From NCBI RefSeq assembly GCF_035222275.1, contig NW_026946361.1:186001-250000 (forward strand): a DNA stretch of 64,000 nucleotides, given 5' to 3'. Below the pieces are notes generated by a model. It worked only from the letters and a program-made list of their open reading frames with translations, ran no database searches and was not told the origin of the DNA. The stretch comes from Podospora bellae-mahoneyi. Taxonomy: Eukaryota; Ascomycota; Sordariomycetes; Sordariales; Podosporaceae. The position numbers and the translations under genes were made by a program. Of this stretch, positions 1 to 11,690 are shown one piece after another; position 1 is the stretch's first letter; the number at the start of each line of letters is the position of its first letter.

Positions 1-836
1 GGCATACCCGGTTCAAGAGGTCCTCCATCTTTCCTGGCGATCTTCCCTGTCTGCGGAGGGCCTAGGTCTTTGATGATGACCTCTGGGGATGCCACTTCCA
101 GTTCGGGGAGACGGAATAGAACATTGCCCATGTGGATGTCTGGAACAGGTTAGATTTTTGACATGCTCGAAGACCATGAGTAATGATCACTCACCTCCGT
201 GTGCCACGCCGGCCGAGTGTAAATAGTCAACGGCCAGAAGGAGCTGTCTAGAGATGGACCGGGCAAGATTCCCTTCCAGCCGGTAGTTTGGGCATCGATC
301 CGTCACAGATGATGTCGTAGGTCCCAACAGGTCCTGAACGGCGCAAAGGTGCCGCCCATTGGGTCCCTGGATATGGAATGACTCGACAAGGTGGGAGACA
401 TGGTTGTGCCCAGGATGGTTGACGTCGCCTCGCTCCTTGAGAGCCTGCAGAACACTCAGCTCACGGCTGGTTTCGTCTGATTTGTCGGCGGTGACGATCT
501 TAACGGTTACATTCCGCTGCTCCCTGATACTTCAGTCAGCAGCCGAGGGAAGTCAAGTTTCCAATCGCTAGAGGCGAGTGCGAGGCCTTTTACATACTGG
601 TTGTCCCGTGCAAGCCATACAGTGGAGAAGGCACCAAAACCAAGCTTGTGCACAATTTCATAACGGCCATTGTGGAGTTTGTCGTGGAGGTGAATGGGAT
701 GAAACCCTCCAGGACAATATCTGTTCAGATCCTCTGCAGCCACCCCAATATTGTACTCCAGGATGTTGACCATTGCCTTTGCTGAAAGACTTCTCAGGCG
801 ACGTTGGTATGACTGCAGCGCTGCCAAGACCCACAT
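1..836 (-). CDS. SRPK-like serine/threonine protein kinase, 5' part only
   Basis: Probable SR-protein-kinase-type kinase; the gene runs off the left edge. Two introns with canonical ends restore one frame: about 524-597 (GTATGT...CAG) and 140-194 (GTGAGT...CAG). The joined product shows the SRPK N-terminal signature (RYCPGGFHPIHL), the glycine loop LGFGAFSTVW, a VTVKIV segment with the ATP-binding lysine, a helix-C region (RELSVLQAL), a catalytic-loop start read as HGDIHMGN, and IIKDLG in place of DFG. HGDIH/DLG replaces the usual HRD/DFG, a form I associate with expanded fungal SRPK-like families, where activity is uncertain. Translation may start at 836 or at the second Met at 773, which begins nearer the conserved region. 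The C-lobe lies outside the window, so intactness cannot be judged. Confidence 0.8.
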
Positions 837-2900
837 CTACTTGTGGTGGGGTTGTAGTTGGGAGTAGTTGGGAAGGTTTGGGCTGGCCTGTCACGATGAT
901 CCATGTGGTGCGAAGACAAGGCACCCTTTACATATGAACAAACCTGGCAGGTTGTTGGTCGGACGAAACTAAACCCGCTCCGGTCATGTCTCTATCGGAT
1001 CCTGTGCTATGCGTTTATCAGATCTCATGAAGATCAACCAACCCCCTTATCATGTCAGTTCTTGGCACTGCCAGCTTATGGCACGATGTACAGCTCTCCA
1101 TTAGCCCGCTATTTGACAGAGACAACTTTCTATACAACCATCATTACCATTTACAATTGAACTATCCCTTCCATCACGACGAACTTGCTGTCCGGGTTAG
1201 GGTTAAAGCTGTGCATCCCAGTAATGGTGTTTGCTGAAGAACTAAAACAAGAGCTGTTGTTGCTCAAGATACCTAAACTCCCCACTGGGACATTTTTAGT
1301 CGAGTCATGGCCTAAGCCTTCAAGTTCCCATTTTCCGCCACGCCAGCAGCATGGTGTGAAATAACAAACTGACTACCTAGCGACCACTGAAGCATACCCC
1401 AAGCTTGAATTGAAAGAAGCCTACCTAGGTATATAAAAGTATCTTCAAGAACTAAGTCATAACAAGTTCCCGTTTTCCAGACAAAGCAAACATAACACCG
1501 CCATTCGGGCAAAAGAGCTAACAAACTAGCGAATAAAAAAAGTTATATTCATCTATTTACACCAGGAACTATCAACCCTTAATTGTAGCTATGTGGACAT
1601 GAAATCCGCTTTTTCCAAGGTAGGGCTTTAGTGACAATCCTTTTGTCAAAGAAGATGTCAGAAGGGTGTGGGAAAGGCTTACTCTTGCAAACTCTTCGCA
1701 CGTCAGCGAACTGCAGGGTGCAAGATTTAACTGTGTACATGACGCTTTGGGGGTCAGTTTTGGAAATACCTAGACGAGTGTATATATTGACCGAAGTGGT
1801 TGATTACAACAGTCTACCTCTTTAGACAAAACAAATATCTCATAAACCCTGTGGTCAAGGCAAAGCTAAGAAAGAGCTAAAAGATACGCGCTATTTCAGC
1901 ATGTAAAACATGAGCACTGACGGAAGTTAGGTACTTAGTTCTTTATAGTACCATAGAGAGCCAAATTCTCTTTACCGTCTTGTAATTAATTGCTTTGGAA
2001 AGAACCTGAAATGCAAATAAACTGGACATTTTCTTAGCAACTTAGCAAGGGATCACAAAGTCTCCATTCTGCATATACCTGTAATCTAACATCCTTGAGG
2101 ATCTTCTGTTGAAACGACTACATAAGTAACATGCGTTAGTGAATTATGTTTTCCTGATTAGATATGAAATATAACTCGTCTGTTCGTGCTGCTTTTTGCA
2201 AGCTTAGATGAACTTAACAGCGTTTGCTCACGCAACAGACATGCCTGTTCACGATCTCAAAAATGGCCTATGCGCGATGTGTGCCGGCATGCTCGCAATT
2301 TTTGCGGGCGTGTTCGCGGTTTGTGATGGCTTGTCCATGATTTGCAATTCGTTTGCTCATGCTGCTGTGTGGTTCAGCAGCGTTTACAAACAAAACCAAG
2401 ATGAAAGGCTCAGACGATGTTGTGTTGAGCATACTTCATCTCCAAAATTGCACAAAACTCTATGTTATAGGGACTCTAAGTATGTTAAGCCTCTTATTAC
2501 CAAGTTAACTACCGTTGATTGTGATATTCCGTCACCTTCCCAGTCGACTTTTACATTATAAATTATAAGTTGCATGCTATTGCATATTGTTTCGTACAAA
2601 GTCCTATATAAACCCATGGTTGTTAATGTTCAAATCTGTGTTGGAGTGAACTGGCCAGTTATACCAATGACACATAAACAACTCCAAAGACACGATGTTA
2701 ACAGTGATCCTGAGAAGTAAGATGAGGCGAGGCCTAGAGATGGAACTCACGGCATAAGGTATGCAGCCGTAGGAAGAAGAATCCGTTCAATGAAGTATGA
2801 TGGATTATATGACGGCAGTTTCCGGTCATAGGTTTGTGTGGTAGTATGTATAGGATAAAAGCAGACCAATGACACTGGTTACTCCAGGAATTGTATGTCA
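837..2900. other. Intergenic, no supportable gene
   Basis: About 2 kb between the kinase start and the repeat at 2901. Reading frames are short and have no recognisable family. A frame at 2208-2561 could encode 117 residues rich in Cys, Ala and Met, but its DNA looks low-complexity and no start context, introns or homology can be argued. A telomere-like GGGTTAGGGTT string sits near 1194. The stretch 1300-2200 is more A/T-rich than the flanks and may hold old decayed sequence. Confidence 0.6.
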
Positions 2901-2983
2901 ATGGGGAAAAGTTGGAGAGTGTCATGGGAGAAGTCATGGGAAAAGCCATGGGCAAAGTCATGGAAAAAGTCTTGAGAAAAGTC
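2901..2983. repeat. 12-bp tandem repeat (ATGGGAAAAGTC-like)
   Basis: Seven consecutive units of about 12 bp fit a consensus ATGGRAAARGTC. The best units are at 2924-2935, 2936-2947, 2948-2959 and 2960-2971; the first, second and last are more diverged, and the second is 11 bp. The period keeps the reading frame open, so short open frames appear on both strands, but nothing else suggests coding. It lies just downstream of the minus-strand gene ending at 3082. Confidence 0.85.
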
Positions 2984-3081
2984 ATTTTCGGGGCGCCTAC
3001 CCCTCTACCCTCTCAGGGGTGCACCCCCAAAGGGTGTCTCACTCGTCTAGTGGTACAAATATTACACAATCGGCAACCCTC

Positions 3082-3792
3082 TTACACCTCCTCAGGCGCA
3101 TCTATCTCCGCCTCCCTCTTCTTTCCAGGAGACCCCATCTCCGAGGTCCTCTTCGACGACCCGGCCTGAGCCCGGGTGCTCTTGTCATCCCTCACTCTCT
3201 TCCTCGCCGGCTTGGGAGCTCTGGGATTCTCCCGATCTCGCCTCCTCTTACTCAACGCCCTATCACGTCCGTATCTGTCAGTATATCTCGCTCTGATCGT
3301 TGCAAAATAGAATACGTACACTTTCTGTCTGATCGTGTCAGCCTCAAGCTCCACAAACTCCTCGCCGTCATCGTTACCACCAGCAGTGGGAGTCGAGTCG
3401 TCCCAGGAGGAAGACGACGACAACTCCATGGCTTCAGGGCGGCGGGAGGAACCAGCCGAACCGGTGGCTCCTCCGGCGAAGGAGCTCAAGAACCGAATCT
3501 CCTCTCTTCTCTCCGGACTGAGGGTATCACCAGCCTGTTGCTGGTTGGCCAGCGGGTATGTCGGCGCAGGGGATGCGGCGGGAGGGGAGAGGGAAGCGTG
3601 GTCCAAAGATCTAACAAGAGTAAGTACGAGATATATAAACAACAAGTGGCCATGATATACTGACTTCTGACTGGGGCTGGCAGAAAAGACACTCCCGGGT
3701 TTTTGGGAGGCGGTGGAGGAGGAGACACGACTCGACGACTTGTTCTTGGTGAGGCCATTATCTGTCGCCGGGGTTTTCTCTGAAGAGGCCAT
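3082..3792 (-). CDS. Uncharacterised nuclear-type protein, Ser-rich and basic
   Basis: Family not recognised. I chose the Met at 3792 (MASSEKTP) because it has a good context (CACAAATGGCC); the same frame is open up to 3858. The protein has a Ser/Thr/Lys-rich N-terminus, a middle part with PERREEIRFLSSFAGG and an acidic patch (DDGEEFVELEAD), then a very basic tail (SKRRRDRENPR, KPARKRVRDDK) like nuclear localisation signals. A GTATAT donor after SPSQKS suggests an intron. A frame-preserving acceptor lies about 126 nt downstream (CAACAG); the nearer TTAG would shift the frame into stops. Without splicing the frame is still open for the whole length, so the intron is likely but not certain. It may be a lineage-restricted protein. 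Confidence 0.55.
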   Translation of the reverse strand: MASSEKTPATDNGLTKNKSSSRVSSSTASQKPGSVFSASPSQKSVYHGHLLFIYLVLTLVRSLDHASLSPPAASPAPTYPLANQQQAGDTLSPERREEIRFLSSFAGGATGSAGSSRRPEAMELSSSSSWDDSTPTAGGNDDGEEFVELEADTIRQKVYVFYFATIRARYTDRYGRDRALSKRRRDRENPRAPKPARKRVRDDKSTRAQAGSSKRTSEMGSPGKKREAEIDAPEEV

Positions 3793-3858
3793 TTGTGGTT
3801 GGTATTGCTTTGAAGAATTAAGGAGGGAGTCGAGAGAATTGAATTGTTTGATGAACAA

Positions 3859-4783
3859 TGCGGTCGAAGACGAAGATCACCCGATCTTCGTCTGGGGGAA
3901 GCGTGGCTGAGGAGAAGAGAAGACGAGGGGCAGGGGGAGGGATGGGAAACCTTGTAGGCAACGCTCAAGACTTAACCCCCGGTCATCAGCTACCGTGTCC
4001 GGGAAAGGGCCGGCACGTTGCGTGGAACCCCCGGGGCCTCTCAGCGCCGAGAAGCCTTAGGCCGGGAGTGTGGCCAGCGAATAGGTACCTACCTAGCCTT
4101 CCACGACATGGCAGGGTGTATCAGACATCACAGAAAAGCGCTTCTCCCTTTTCCATCATCCTGGGCTCTCGGCCTCCATGAAGACAAAGTCTCTGGGTAA
4201 CAAAACCCACAGGACCCGACAGGCTGGATCGTGGGGACAAGCCGATGAGGCACAGCATGACCCAAACAGTTGGGTTCAAGTTGCCATGATGCGGACCACA
4301 TCCTGCGGTTCGCACACCGCCAAACGAGTGCCTAGAAAGGCATCTTCACCCCCAATTACCCCCTTTTCCCGCCGCATTTTGCCTATCCTTGAGCAGGAGG
4401 GTGGTAAAAAATGGCCCAAAAACGTCATCAGCATGCCACCAATGCACGACACACCCTGTTGAATATGTGCTGTCCAATCGCTTGGGTGTATCTAGACGGC
4501 ACCTGTTGGCACTAGGTGGTTAGCGGCTGCGGGAGCGTGCGCTGGTACCACTCTGTTGGGTCAACCCGAGAGGATGGTTCGCCGCCTCCCTTGAAGGGAC
4601 CTTGATTTCAGTGTTGCCAATGGGAGAAAGACAGAGATGAACATGCTCCAAAGCATTGGCACAAAAAGGGAGCAGGCGCGGAAGAGCTTAGATGTGATGA
4701 ATGTAACAAGCTAAAAGGACAAAAACGCAAACCGGAAAGAGAACAGGAAGCCAATGCTATCAACAAAGCATCAAACACAGCAA
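3859..4783. other. Intergenic, no supportable gene
   Basis: About 0.9 kb between the start of the orphan gene at 3792 and the 3' end of the glycine-rich-domain gene at 4784. Frames are short and without family signatures. It probably holds the promoter of the former and the 3' UTR of the latter. Confidence 0.6.
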
Positions 4784-7328
4784 TCATGATCCGCCGCCGC
4801 CTCCGCACCCCCCTCCCCCTCCCCCGCAACCACCCCCCCCACCACCACCACCATCACCACCACCTCCACCGCAACCGCCCCCTCCACAACCAACTCCCCC
4901 ACAGGCGCCACTACCGCCTCCCACCCCCCCATCACACCCCCCATTTCCTCCACAGTTCCCCGTAAACCCACCATCACCAACACCAGGAGCAGCACACCCC
5001 CCCCAATCCCCTCCGCCACCACCGCAACCCCCAGCCATCATGGCACCCGGAGCCCAAGCAAAATACATACCGGCTGTCCACCACATCGGATGTCCATACG
5101 GGCCAGTCTGCGTGACAGGGTGACCCCAATGATCATACACATACGCTTCCCTAGGCGGTATCTTTCTCCCCTTCTTCTCCGCTCTCGCCTTCGCCTTGGC
5201 ATAAGCGGCATCCAATCGCTTTTGGTGCACAGCCACCAACCGTTTACGGACTGTCTGTCTATAGTCCTCAGTCGGCATGACAGCATTATGAGCAGAAATG
5301 TGCGCCGACTTGTCCGGTGGGCAAAGCGCCGCCCGGCCAGATGAGTGGAAGTTGTCTGCCATTCTCTCATGTTTTGACACCCCCAGGGCGCCTGACAAGC
5401 CAGAAACGTGGGAAGATCGAATGGCTTTGATGTTCATGTCAGCCAGCTTTCATCTCAGATGCAACACAGCACGGGAAACAAACCTTCGCAATACCAGCAA
5501 GTACACTCACTGTACACCTCCCCATACTTCTCCTGATACTTTTGACTCGTCCACTCAAACTGCGCGCTCAAAACTCCCTCCTCAATCTTGTCATCGTGAT
5601 CGACAAATTTCCCCGTCAGCGACACCGTGTGTTGGTAGTACATGCCCGGACTCAACTGATGAGTATGCCACGCCAAATCCACATCCAGCGTTGGCACCAC
5701 CACATTGTCAGGGTTCTCCGCCATGATGGCAAGGAACCGGTTGTATTTCACAATCAACCTCTCCATCGTCTGACGGGCGGACGGACTGTGCAACCAGTCA
5801 AGCTTGACCATCTTTTCCACAAAAATACCCTGCCTCATCACCGCTCCAGAGAGATCAAGCCCGAAAGGCGAGAAATTCTGCCAGTATGTGTTCATCATCT
5901 TGCGGATTGCCGTCCGAGAGCCCGGCCTCAGGGCGTATTTTGATGCCGAGCCCGCCTTGAAGCCACTGATCTCTTTGACGTTTGACGGCCTGGACAGCAC
6001 ATATTCAATCTTCCTGCGCACGTCCTCCATTGTTGGGCCCGGGATGAGTGGCTTGTGGAGAAGTGTCATGATATCGGTGCGGATGGAGTCGCAGCCGGAC
6101 TTGAGCATGGCGTTAGGGAACGTTCGTGGGACGCGGAGTTTGAGCGCGACAGATGTCTGATCCGGAAGCTCGGGGATTCCAGAGCGGGTGTCGAGGATAG
6201 TGCCATGCATGGGCTTGTTGGAGTGTCCCATGAGTGCCGTGACGTCCTTGACGAATCTCGCTACGGATAATAGTTCCTTTCTGATGGTAATGCCACATTG
6301 AGGACAGTCGGAGCTGAGGTTTCCATCGCCATAGCCTTCGCCAATGAGATCGATCTCAGTGTTTGGATTGGGGCAGTGGTTCTCAGGTAGGCCACAAGCT
6401 GTCCAGAGAATTTCAAGAGAGGTGTTGCATCGAGGGCAAAGCAGTGTCTTCCTGGGGGAGTCATCAGCGACATCCCACGCGTGCCCCGTCTGCTTGGTCC
6501 AGTTGGCTTTGCATTGATCCGACACGCGGTATGAAAAGGTCTCGGGATCAATGACTCGGTCGACGAGTGCCCATGGCATGCCATTGGACCAGAATGATCG
6601 CAGACCAACGAGCATGGCGTCCTCGAGAAAAGCACGAGGGTTGAGCATGTGGGTATGCCATACCATCAGTACATCTGCCGCCACTGTTAGCCCCGTTCCT
6701 GTCCCCTTTGGACCATCATCAACTCACCCAAAGGCGGCAAAATGTTTTCTGTCCACCCAAACTTGAGATTTGGGTCGGTGGGGAAGTTGGAATATGCATT
6801 CTGATCCCTTTCAGGCTCGCTCATATCACGCTCGCTGAGAATTCTTTGACCAGGAATCCCTTTCCACCAAGCCTCATATCGGTCCGATGCCCTAGCCACA
6901 AAAAGCGCCCACCGCTTCTCTCTGATCCTGCTCAAGGTTGCCAAAGTCTTATCATGTTCGGCACCAGCTAACCGTCGCTTTTCTTCGTCGACAATGATGG
7001 GTCCTGCAAGGGAGTCCCACAGGCCAAACAGCCCATCGGTGTATCCCACATCTTCTTTCAGGGTCTGAAAGGCAAGCAAGAGCTTCAGATGGGCGAGGCA
7101 GGTGTCGGCGGTAGGCTGTGAGCCAGCATCGGATAGATTGAGTGACTCAAAGGCAGCTGTGAGGTCAGCTTCTTCCTCGGTAGCCGGTGTCTGTCCCTGT
7201 TGCAGTTGAGGCTGCGGTGAGGTGGATGATGTTGAAAGGCCATCGTATGCTGGCGGCGGTGCATCATCGCCGTTTGGTCTTCCCCGCAGCCCAAGACGCC
7301 CAAAAATAGACGATCTTTTGGACATCAC
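4784..7328 (-). CDS. Glycine-rich domain-containing protein (GRDP/DUF1399-like), Gly/Cys-rich tail
   Basis: Three exons (7328-6728, 6683-5484, 5424-4784), two short introns (44 and 59 nt) and a predicted 813 residues. Two copies of the family's W-H-x-H signature are visible: VWHTHMLNPR just after the first junction and LAWHTHQLSPGMYYQHT in exon 2. Both belong to the DUF1399/GRDP family known from plants and fungi, whose biochemical role is unsettled. A C-x2-C pair in CPRCNTS and another in DCPQCGITI suggest a small zinc-binding segment between them. The N-terminus carries PPPAYDG, a PPxY motif. The last ~80 residues are almost only Gly and Cys with some Asp and Asn. A conserved-looking Tyr/Trp-rich stretch (YDHWGHPVTQTGPYGHPMWW) precedes the tail. 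The frame closes exactly across both junctions, which supports the model. Confidence 0.85.
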
Positions 7329-8202
7329 GGGATGATGGGCGGGTGGCGTACACTTGGAAAAGCTTGGGTAGCTTGGCGTTCAGCAGTGTGTTTTCGATGC
7401 GGGGAACTGTGGATTCTTGCTGAAACTTTGTGGATGCCAATGTTGACTTGGTGTAAGCAGAGAAAGGTGTTGCTGTAAATATCAGGTAGGGAACTTGTGG
7501 TCTAACACAATAACCATCTTGACAAAGGAACCGCAGCGGGGGAAGTCGGCTTTAAGGTTTGAAGCTGAGCGTTGCTGAAAGCTGCTGCGCCTCGCCATCT
7601 GGCTGACCCCGCGCCTACCAGCAACCGCAACCTCGGTGGGTTGCCCTTTCTGGACAGCTCTTGGCCAAGATGGACATCGCCTCTCGGTCAGCATTTAATA
7701 ACCGCCATTCGCGCATCACCACGTCCAGATTACAGGTATCTCCTACACTGGTGATCATCGGCGCCGGAATGAGAAGAGGATTGGGGGGCTGAGTCAACTG
7801 GGTGAAGCGAACTGATGACGCGGTCCGGCTACCCCTCGGTGTGCAAAGTGGTCAGGCTGCTGGGTAAGGCGTCTTGCTATCAATGGTCTTGCAGCAACAC
7901 ATGGTGTTCGGTCGAGAAAACGGTGTGGTACCACGGCCAACAATGTTTCATTAGCTGACGTGTCCAAGATTGTGGCTGCAGCTGGGATGGTGTTGATATG
8001 GAACTTTTAAGCCCATGATCGATGAACATGAAAATAGGTGGTCTGGACAAAGATGACTCGCAATCGCGGTGTTGTGGAAAGGCATAATAGGACATTAAAA
8101 AGCAAACATACTGTATAATACTGGCTATCTGACATCGCTGCAGAGAGTAAAAGAAAACAAAAGTGGCTCAGCCGAATTATATTACCAAAACCAGACAGAT
8201 AA
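7329..8202. other. Intergenic, no supportable gene
   Basis: About 0.9 kb: the likely promoter of the glycine-rich-domain gene on the right of its start, then sequence downstream of the NLR relic. Short frames on both strands show no family features. Further C-terminal exons of the relic could extend here, but I could not identify any. Confidence 0.55.
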
Positions 8203-11200
8203 CTACCAGTGAGAAGCTTGACGATGCATACTTACACTAGTGACGGTCCATATATCCTGGCCTGCGATTTTCACGGTCGTCGATGTCGTCACTGCAACAC
8301 CCTCAGAGAATCCCAATCCACCGTTCATAACAACTACCCGATGCCCATTCACAAACGCTATCCCAACTTCCCGACTGTCAGTTGAACCCCCATTTGCCAT
8401 TCGCCCCCAGGCCTGTGTATTCCCCGGCACGATTATTGTGGCACGAACTTCCCCACCTGCGATGTCACCAACTGCAAGTCCCACAGTGGCCTCGACAGTT
8501 TGACGACCAGGAAAATAGACCAACCCAGTCGGTATACTCCACAGTTGAGCAGAAGTACGACTGGCAACTAGTAACGTATCGGCGGCGGAGCTGAAAACCA
8601 TTTGCGTAACAGCTTCTTGATAGCGTCGATCTAGAAGAATATTGCCCTGCTGAAGCTGTGTGTGAGCCGAAGACAGAGTCAGTGGCGCTTCAAACCTGAC
8701 AACCAGAATACGCGCCGAATCGTCGACGGACGCAATCATCCGTTATGATGCGCTCAGTACAATTTCGCCAATCGCTGACCCAATTATATGTCTGTAGGGA
8801 ACACCGATTTCTCTCGCCCCTACTGTTGATAATGCCACTACACTCCCATCTCTTTTGCCAACAATGATGAGGCTCCCATCAGTGGATGCCACGAGTGAAC
8901 TCGGTATTTCTGGATGGTCAGGAGGGTGAAGCAACATCGTCCTGGATGCTTGTGAGCCAAACGTTTGGGCAGCCTCTGCGTCCAAGCTCCCAGTCGAGCT
9001 CACCAAGTCATTCATACTCTTTCTGACCAAAGAAGCCGGAGCCCGCACGCGGCCTTTCTTGCCACGAATGTCAAAAAAGCGTAGCCCATCTGAACTGAAG
9101 CAGAGACCACGGACAGCCTGGTCTAATGGGTGATTTGTGCGGTAAATGGGTACTAGAGTTGTGATAGCGCCATGGTGATCACATTCGAATTCGAAAATTT
9201 CGACAGCACCCTGATTGGTCCCCGCCCCGAGGCTTCTTCCATCTGGGAAGCAGGCGAGACTTTGGGCATGGACCTGAGGCCGGCGGAGATGCAGTTCTTG
9301 CGTTAGGTAGCTCAAAGACACAGAGACTACCGTCCTCAAAGGCTGCCACTAGGGTAAGAAATTCCGGGTCAGGATTGAAGATGAGGTCATTGACTCCCTT
9401 GCTGTCGAATTTGGTGGCGCAAATACCAACCAGACGGAACTCGAAGATGCTCAGGATGAGAACTGGATGTGAACGATAGCCGACAGCGACAAATACCTCG
9501 TCAGGGGTAACGAGAATGCTGCTTGAGATGGGGCTTATGTCGGAATGATCGTGTGCGGAAAGGAGTTTGGTCTGTAGTCAATACGGTTGTCCGGATGATT
9601 CCAGCAAATCGTTTCAAACTCCTGTGTTTGTAGCTTCCTGCGATAGGGTAGGTCAGCGGTAAGCACATATTGGAGAGATAGGACGCTCGGTCACACACCA
9701 TTTTGTGAGGACACTAGATTGGTGCGCCAATACGATCTCTTCGAGACCGAGAAATATCATGGCCAGCGGTGGTGACATCATCGAAATTGTATGTCTCATG
9801 GATCCCGACTTAGATCCCAAATCACCAGGTGTTTTCGCGCCGCAAGAAGCCAAAAGGGCGTCATCAAGGCTGAATGCCAATTTCCGGGCGCATTCAGGAT
9901 GGCTCAAATAGCGAAGGCAGTGAAGAGACTCCAGATGGTATAGCAATAACTGACCAGTTGCCAGATCAACGGCGAAATAACGCTCACCCTGAGTCACGGT
10001 TGTCGCAGGACCACTGCGGAAGTCGATTTGAGTAAGACAATCGTCCGATGTCCCAGGTAGTACTCCTTGTACGGTAAGTCCTCTAGGAGCTCGCTGGTGG
10101 CCTGATTTTTTTTTTGGAGATCTTTCTTGCAATGAATGAGCCAAAGGGGCATATAGGTGGAGCCAGCAAGTATAGTGACGAGGGACATGTCAACAGCTGA
10201 AGGCGAAACTTGGCGGCCACACGGATGAGGTCAATCACCCAACCATCCACAAGTTGAATAGTAGGGTTGGCGGACGGTCCGTCTCTCGTTCTTCTACCAA
10301 TATATTCCCGTAAATTTGTGGCTGTCTGAGCGATCACGGCCAGATCTCCGGCTGCTGAGACATGTTCGATCAATTCTACGACAGTGTTGCTCCGTAGAAA
10401 CTCGCAGAGAGCGTCCGTGAGGTAGTCGTCAGATGATTCGGACAGGAAAACATGATTGGAGAAGAAGCGGCATGCGTAGTTATCCATAGAGGGGTCTAAT
10501 GGCTGTGGTCTCGCTGCAAACTTTCCGAGTCCCACCGAACCCCGAATCGCTGACTGCTTCTCCGTAACTCTGGACTTGAGCACACTAGTGGAGATATATT
10601 TGAGAAGCAATGTACCAAGCAAGATATGCCCTTGTTCTTTGTTTATAAGCAATTGTTCGTCGACATTTGGTGTCAGTAGGAACTCTCGTACAGTTTCGAA
10701 TATCATCTGCACTGTGCTATTATTGTCATTGAATACAGGCTGTGCGCAGAGATCCGGTATGGCTTTTCATGCATTCTGCAGAGGTTGCCCTACATCCTGC
10801 TTGACAGCACATCGTAGCTCCAGCAAAGTAAGTGGGAGGGATGAGAGTGTAACCTAAGTCAAGATGGACTTTGCAAGGGTAGCTTTTCGTTTCTTGAAAG
10901 TAATGGATTCCGACATTCGACGATAGAAGGCGAACAGGTCGGCAGGCACCTGTTCCAACACAACCTCCATGATCTCATCCTACAGACACCCTCAAACTCT
11001 TGTACGACCAGTCGTGTCCAAAGAAAAAAGCTGGTGAACCACTGGCATGACCCCGGCTGCTTGAGGACCTGCAGAGCTGCCAAGTCGGTCTCGAAGGAGT
11101 CTCCAGTTCCTAAAAAAGAGCGAAGGAGCGCAGCTGCTGTGGCATCGGACAGAGATGGAGCACTACTCAGCCGCAGGATATGTCCAGACAGGGAGGATGG

Positions 11201-11435
11201 CTGCGGTGGCGGAGTCTCGGGCCGAGATGACCGTATTGCATCGACAGCTGTGAGAAGAGCATTTCGCAGCATCTTGTAGTTTGGGTCCGGGTGGCTGTCG
11301 AACTTGCAGACATGGCGGTGATCAGCGTCCATTGCCGCAATTCTCCTCAACGATCTGATTCATGGCGCTCTTGGCAGGAAGGGTTTCGTAAAAAGACCAA
11401 AGACGAAGATCGGGGGCAATGATAAACCCCAGGTT
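8203..11435 (-). pseudogene. Decayed fungal NLR (hydrolase end, NACHT, WD40-like propeller)
   Basis: Reading 11435 down to 8203, the fragments follow the order of a fungal NLR/STAND protein. They are: the end of a SesB-like alpha/beta-hydrolase (SFYETLPAKSA); the linker ADHRHVCKFDS...DPNY; NACHT-region remnants (FLWTRLVVQEFEG, then VPADLFAFYRRM, STVQMIFETVREFLL and WVIDLIRVAAKF); and WD40-like repeats (LRYLSHPECARKLAFSLDDA, VLTPDEVF-type repeats, QSLACFPDGRSLGAG). One normal intron remains (about 9640-9699; GTGTGT...CGCAG). Lesions I can see: frame loss near 11345; a frameshift near 10980; TAG at 10854-10856 where TGG is expected; TGA at 10767-10769; an A10 run at 10106-10115 that shifts the frame; frameshifts near 9555 and 9315; and TAA at 8743-8745. 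The 5' end stops at an AT-rich island. The living protein would sense and signal non-self in heterokaryon incompatibility or defence; this copy cannot be made. Confidence 0.85.
10106..10115 (-). other. Ten-A homopolymer shifting the NLR relic frame
   Basis: On the minus strand ten A residues separate the frame reading PPICPFGSFIARKISKKK from the frame reading GHQRAPRGLTVQGVLPG. Nine A would keep both family-conserved blocks in one frame. The change is therefore probably a one-base slip, either a true mutation or a sequencing error. Confidence 0.75.
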
Positions 11436-11690
11436 TTTAAACTTTCGGATAATAATAACTTTTCTGGAACCGAAATGGGTTTATATTAAACTACTTACTT
11501 ACGCTAATGAAAAATAACATTTCCTATTAGTTAAGAACCATTTAATTATTAATATAAATATTATTATAGTATTACAAAGTCGCCTAAAGAAACATTTTAT
11601 GTATATTTTATTAAAAAATAATTTTGAAAAGCGTAATATTTATATATTTGTACTTATATATTATTTACTGTAAAAACACAACTTTTGCTC
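11436..11690. repeat. AT-rich island, left half (RIP-like)
   Basis: Composition changes abruptly at about 11435, where the NLR relic ends, to long A/T runs rich in TA (AATATTATTATAGTATTAC, TATTTATATATTTG). No coding potential remains. In fungi with RIP this pattern marks mutated repeats. Confidence 0.7.

Noticed and set aside
2208-2561. 117-residue Cys/Ala-rich open frame
   Set aside because: No start context, family, introns or neighbours support it; the DNA is repetitive-looking in short words.
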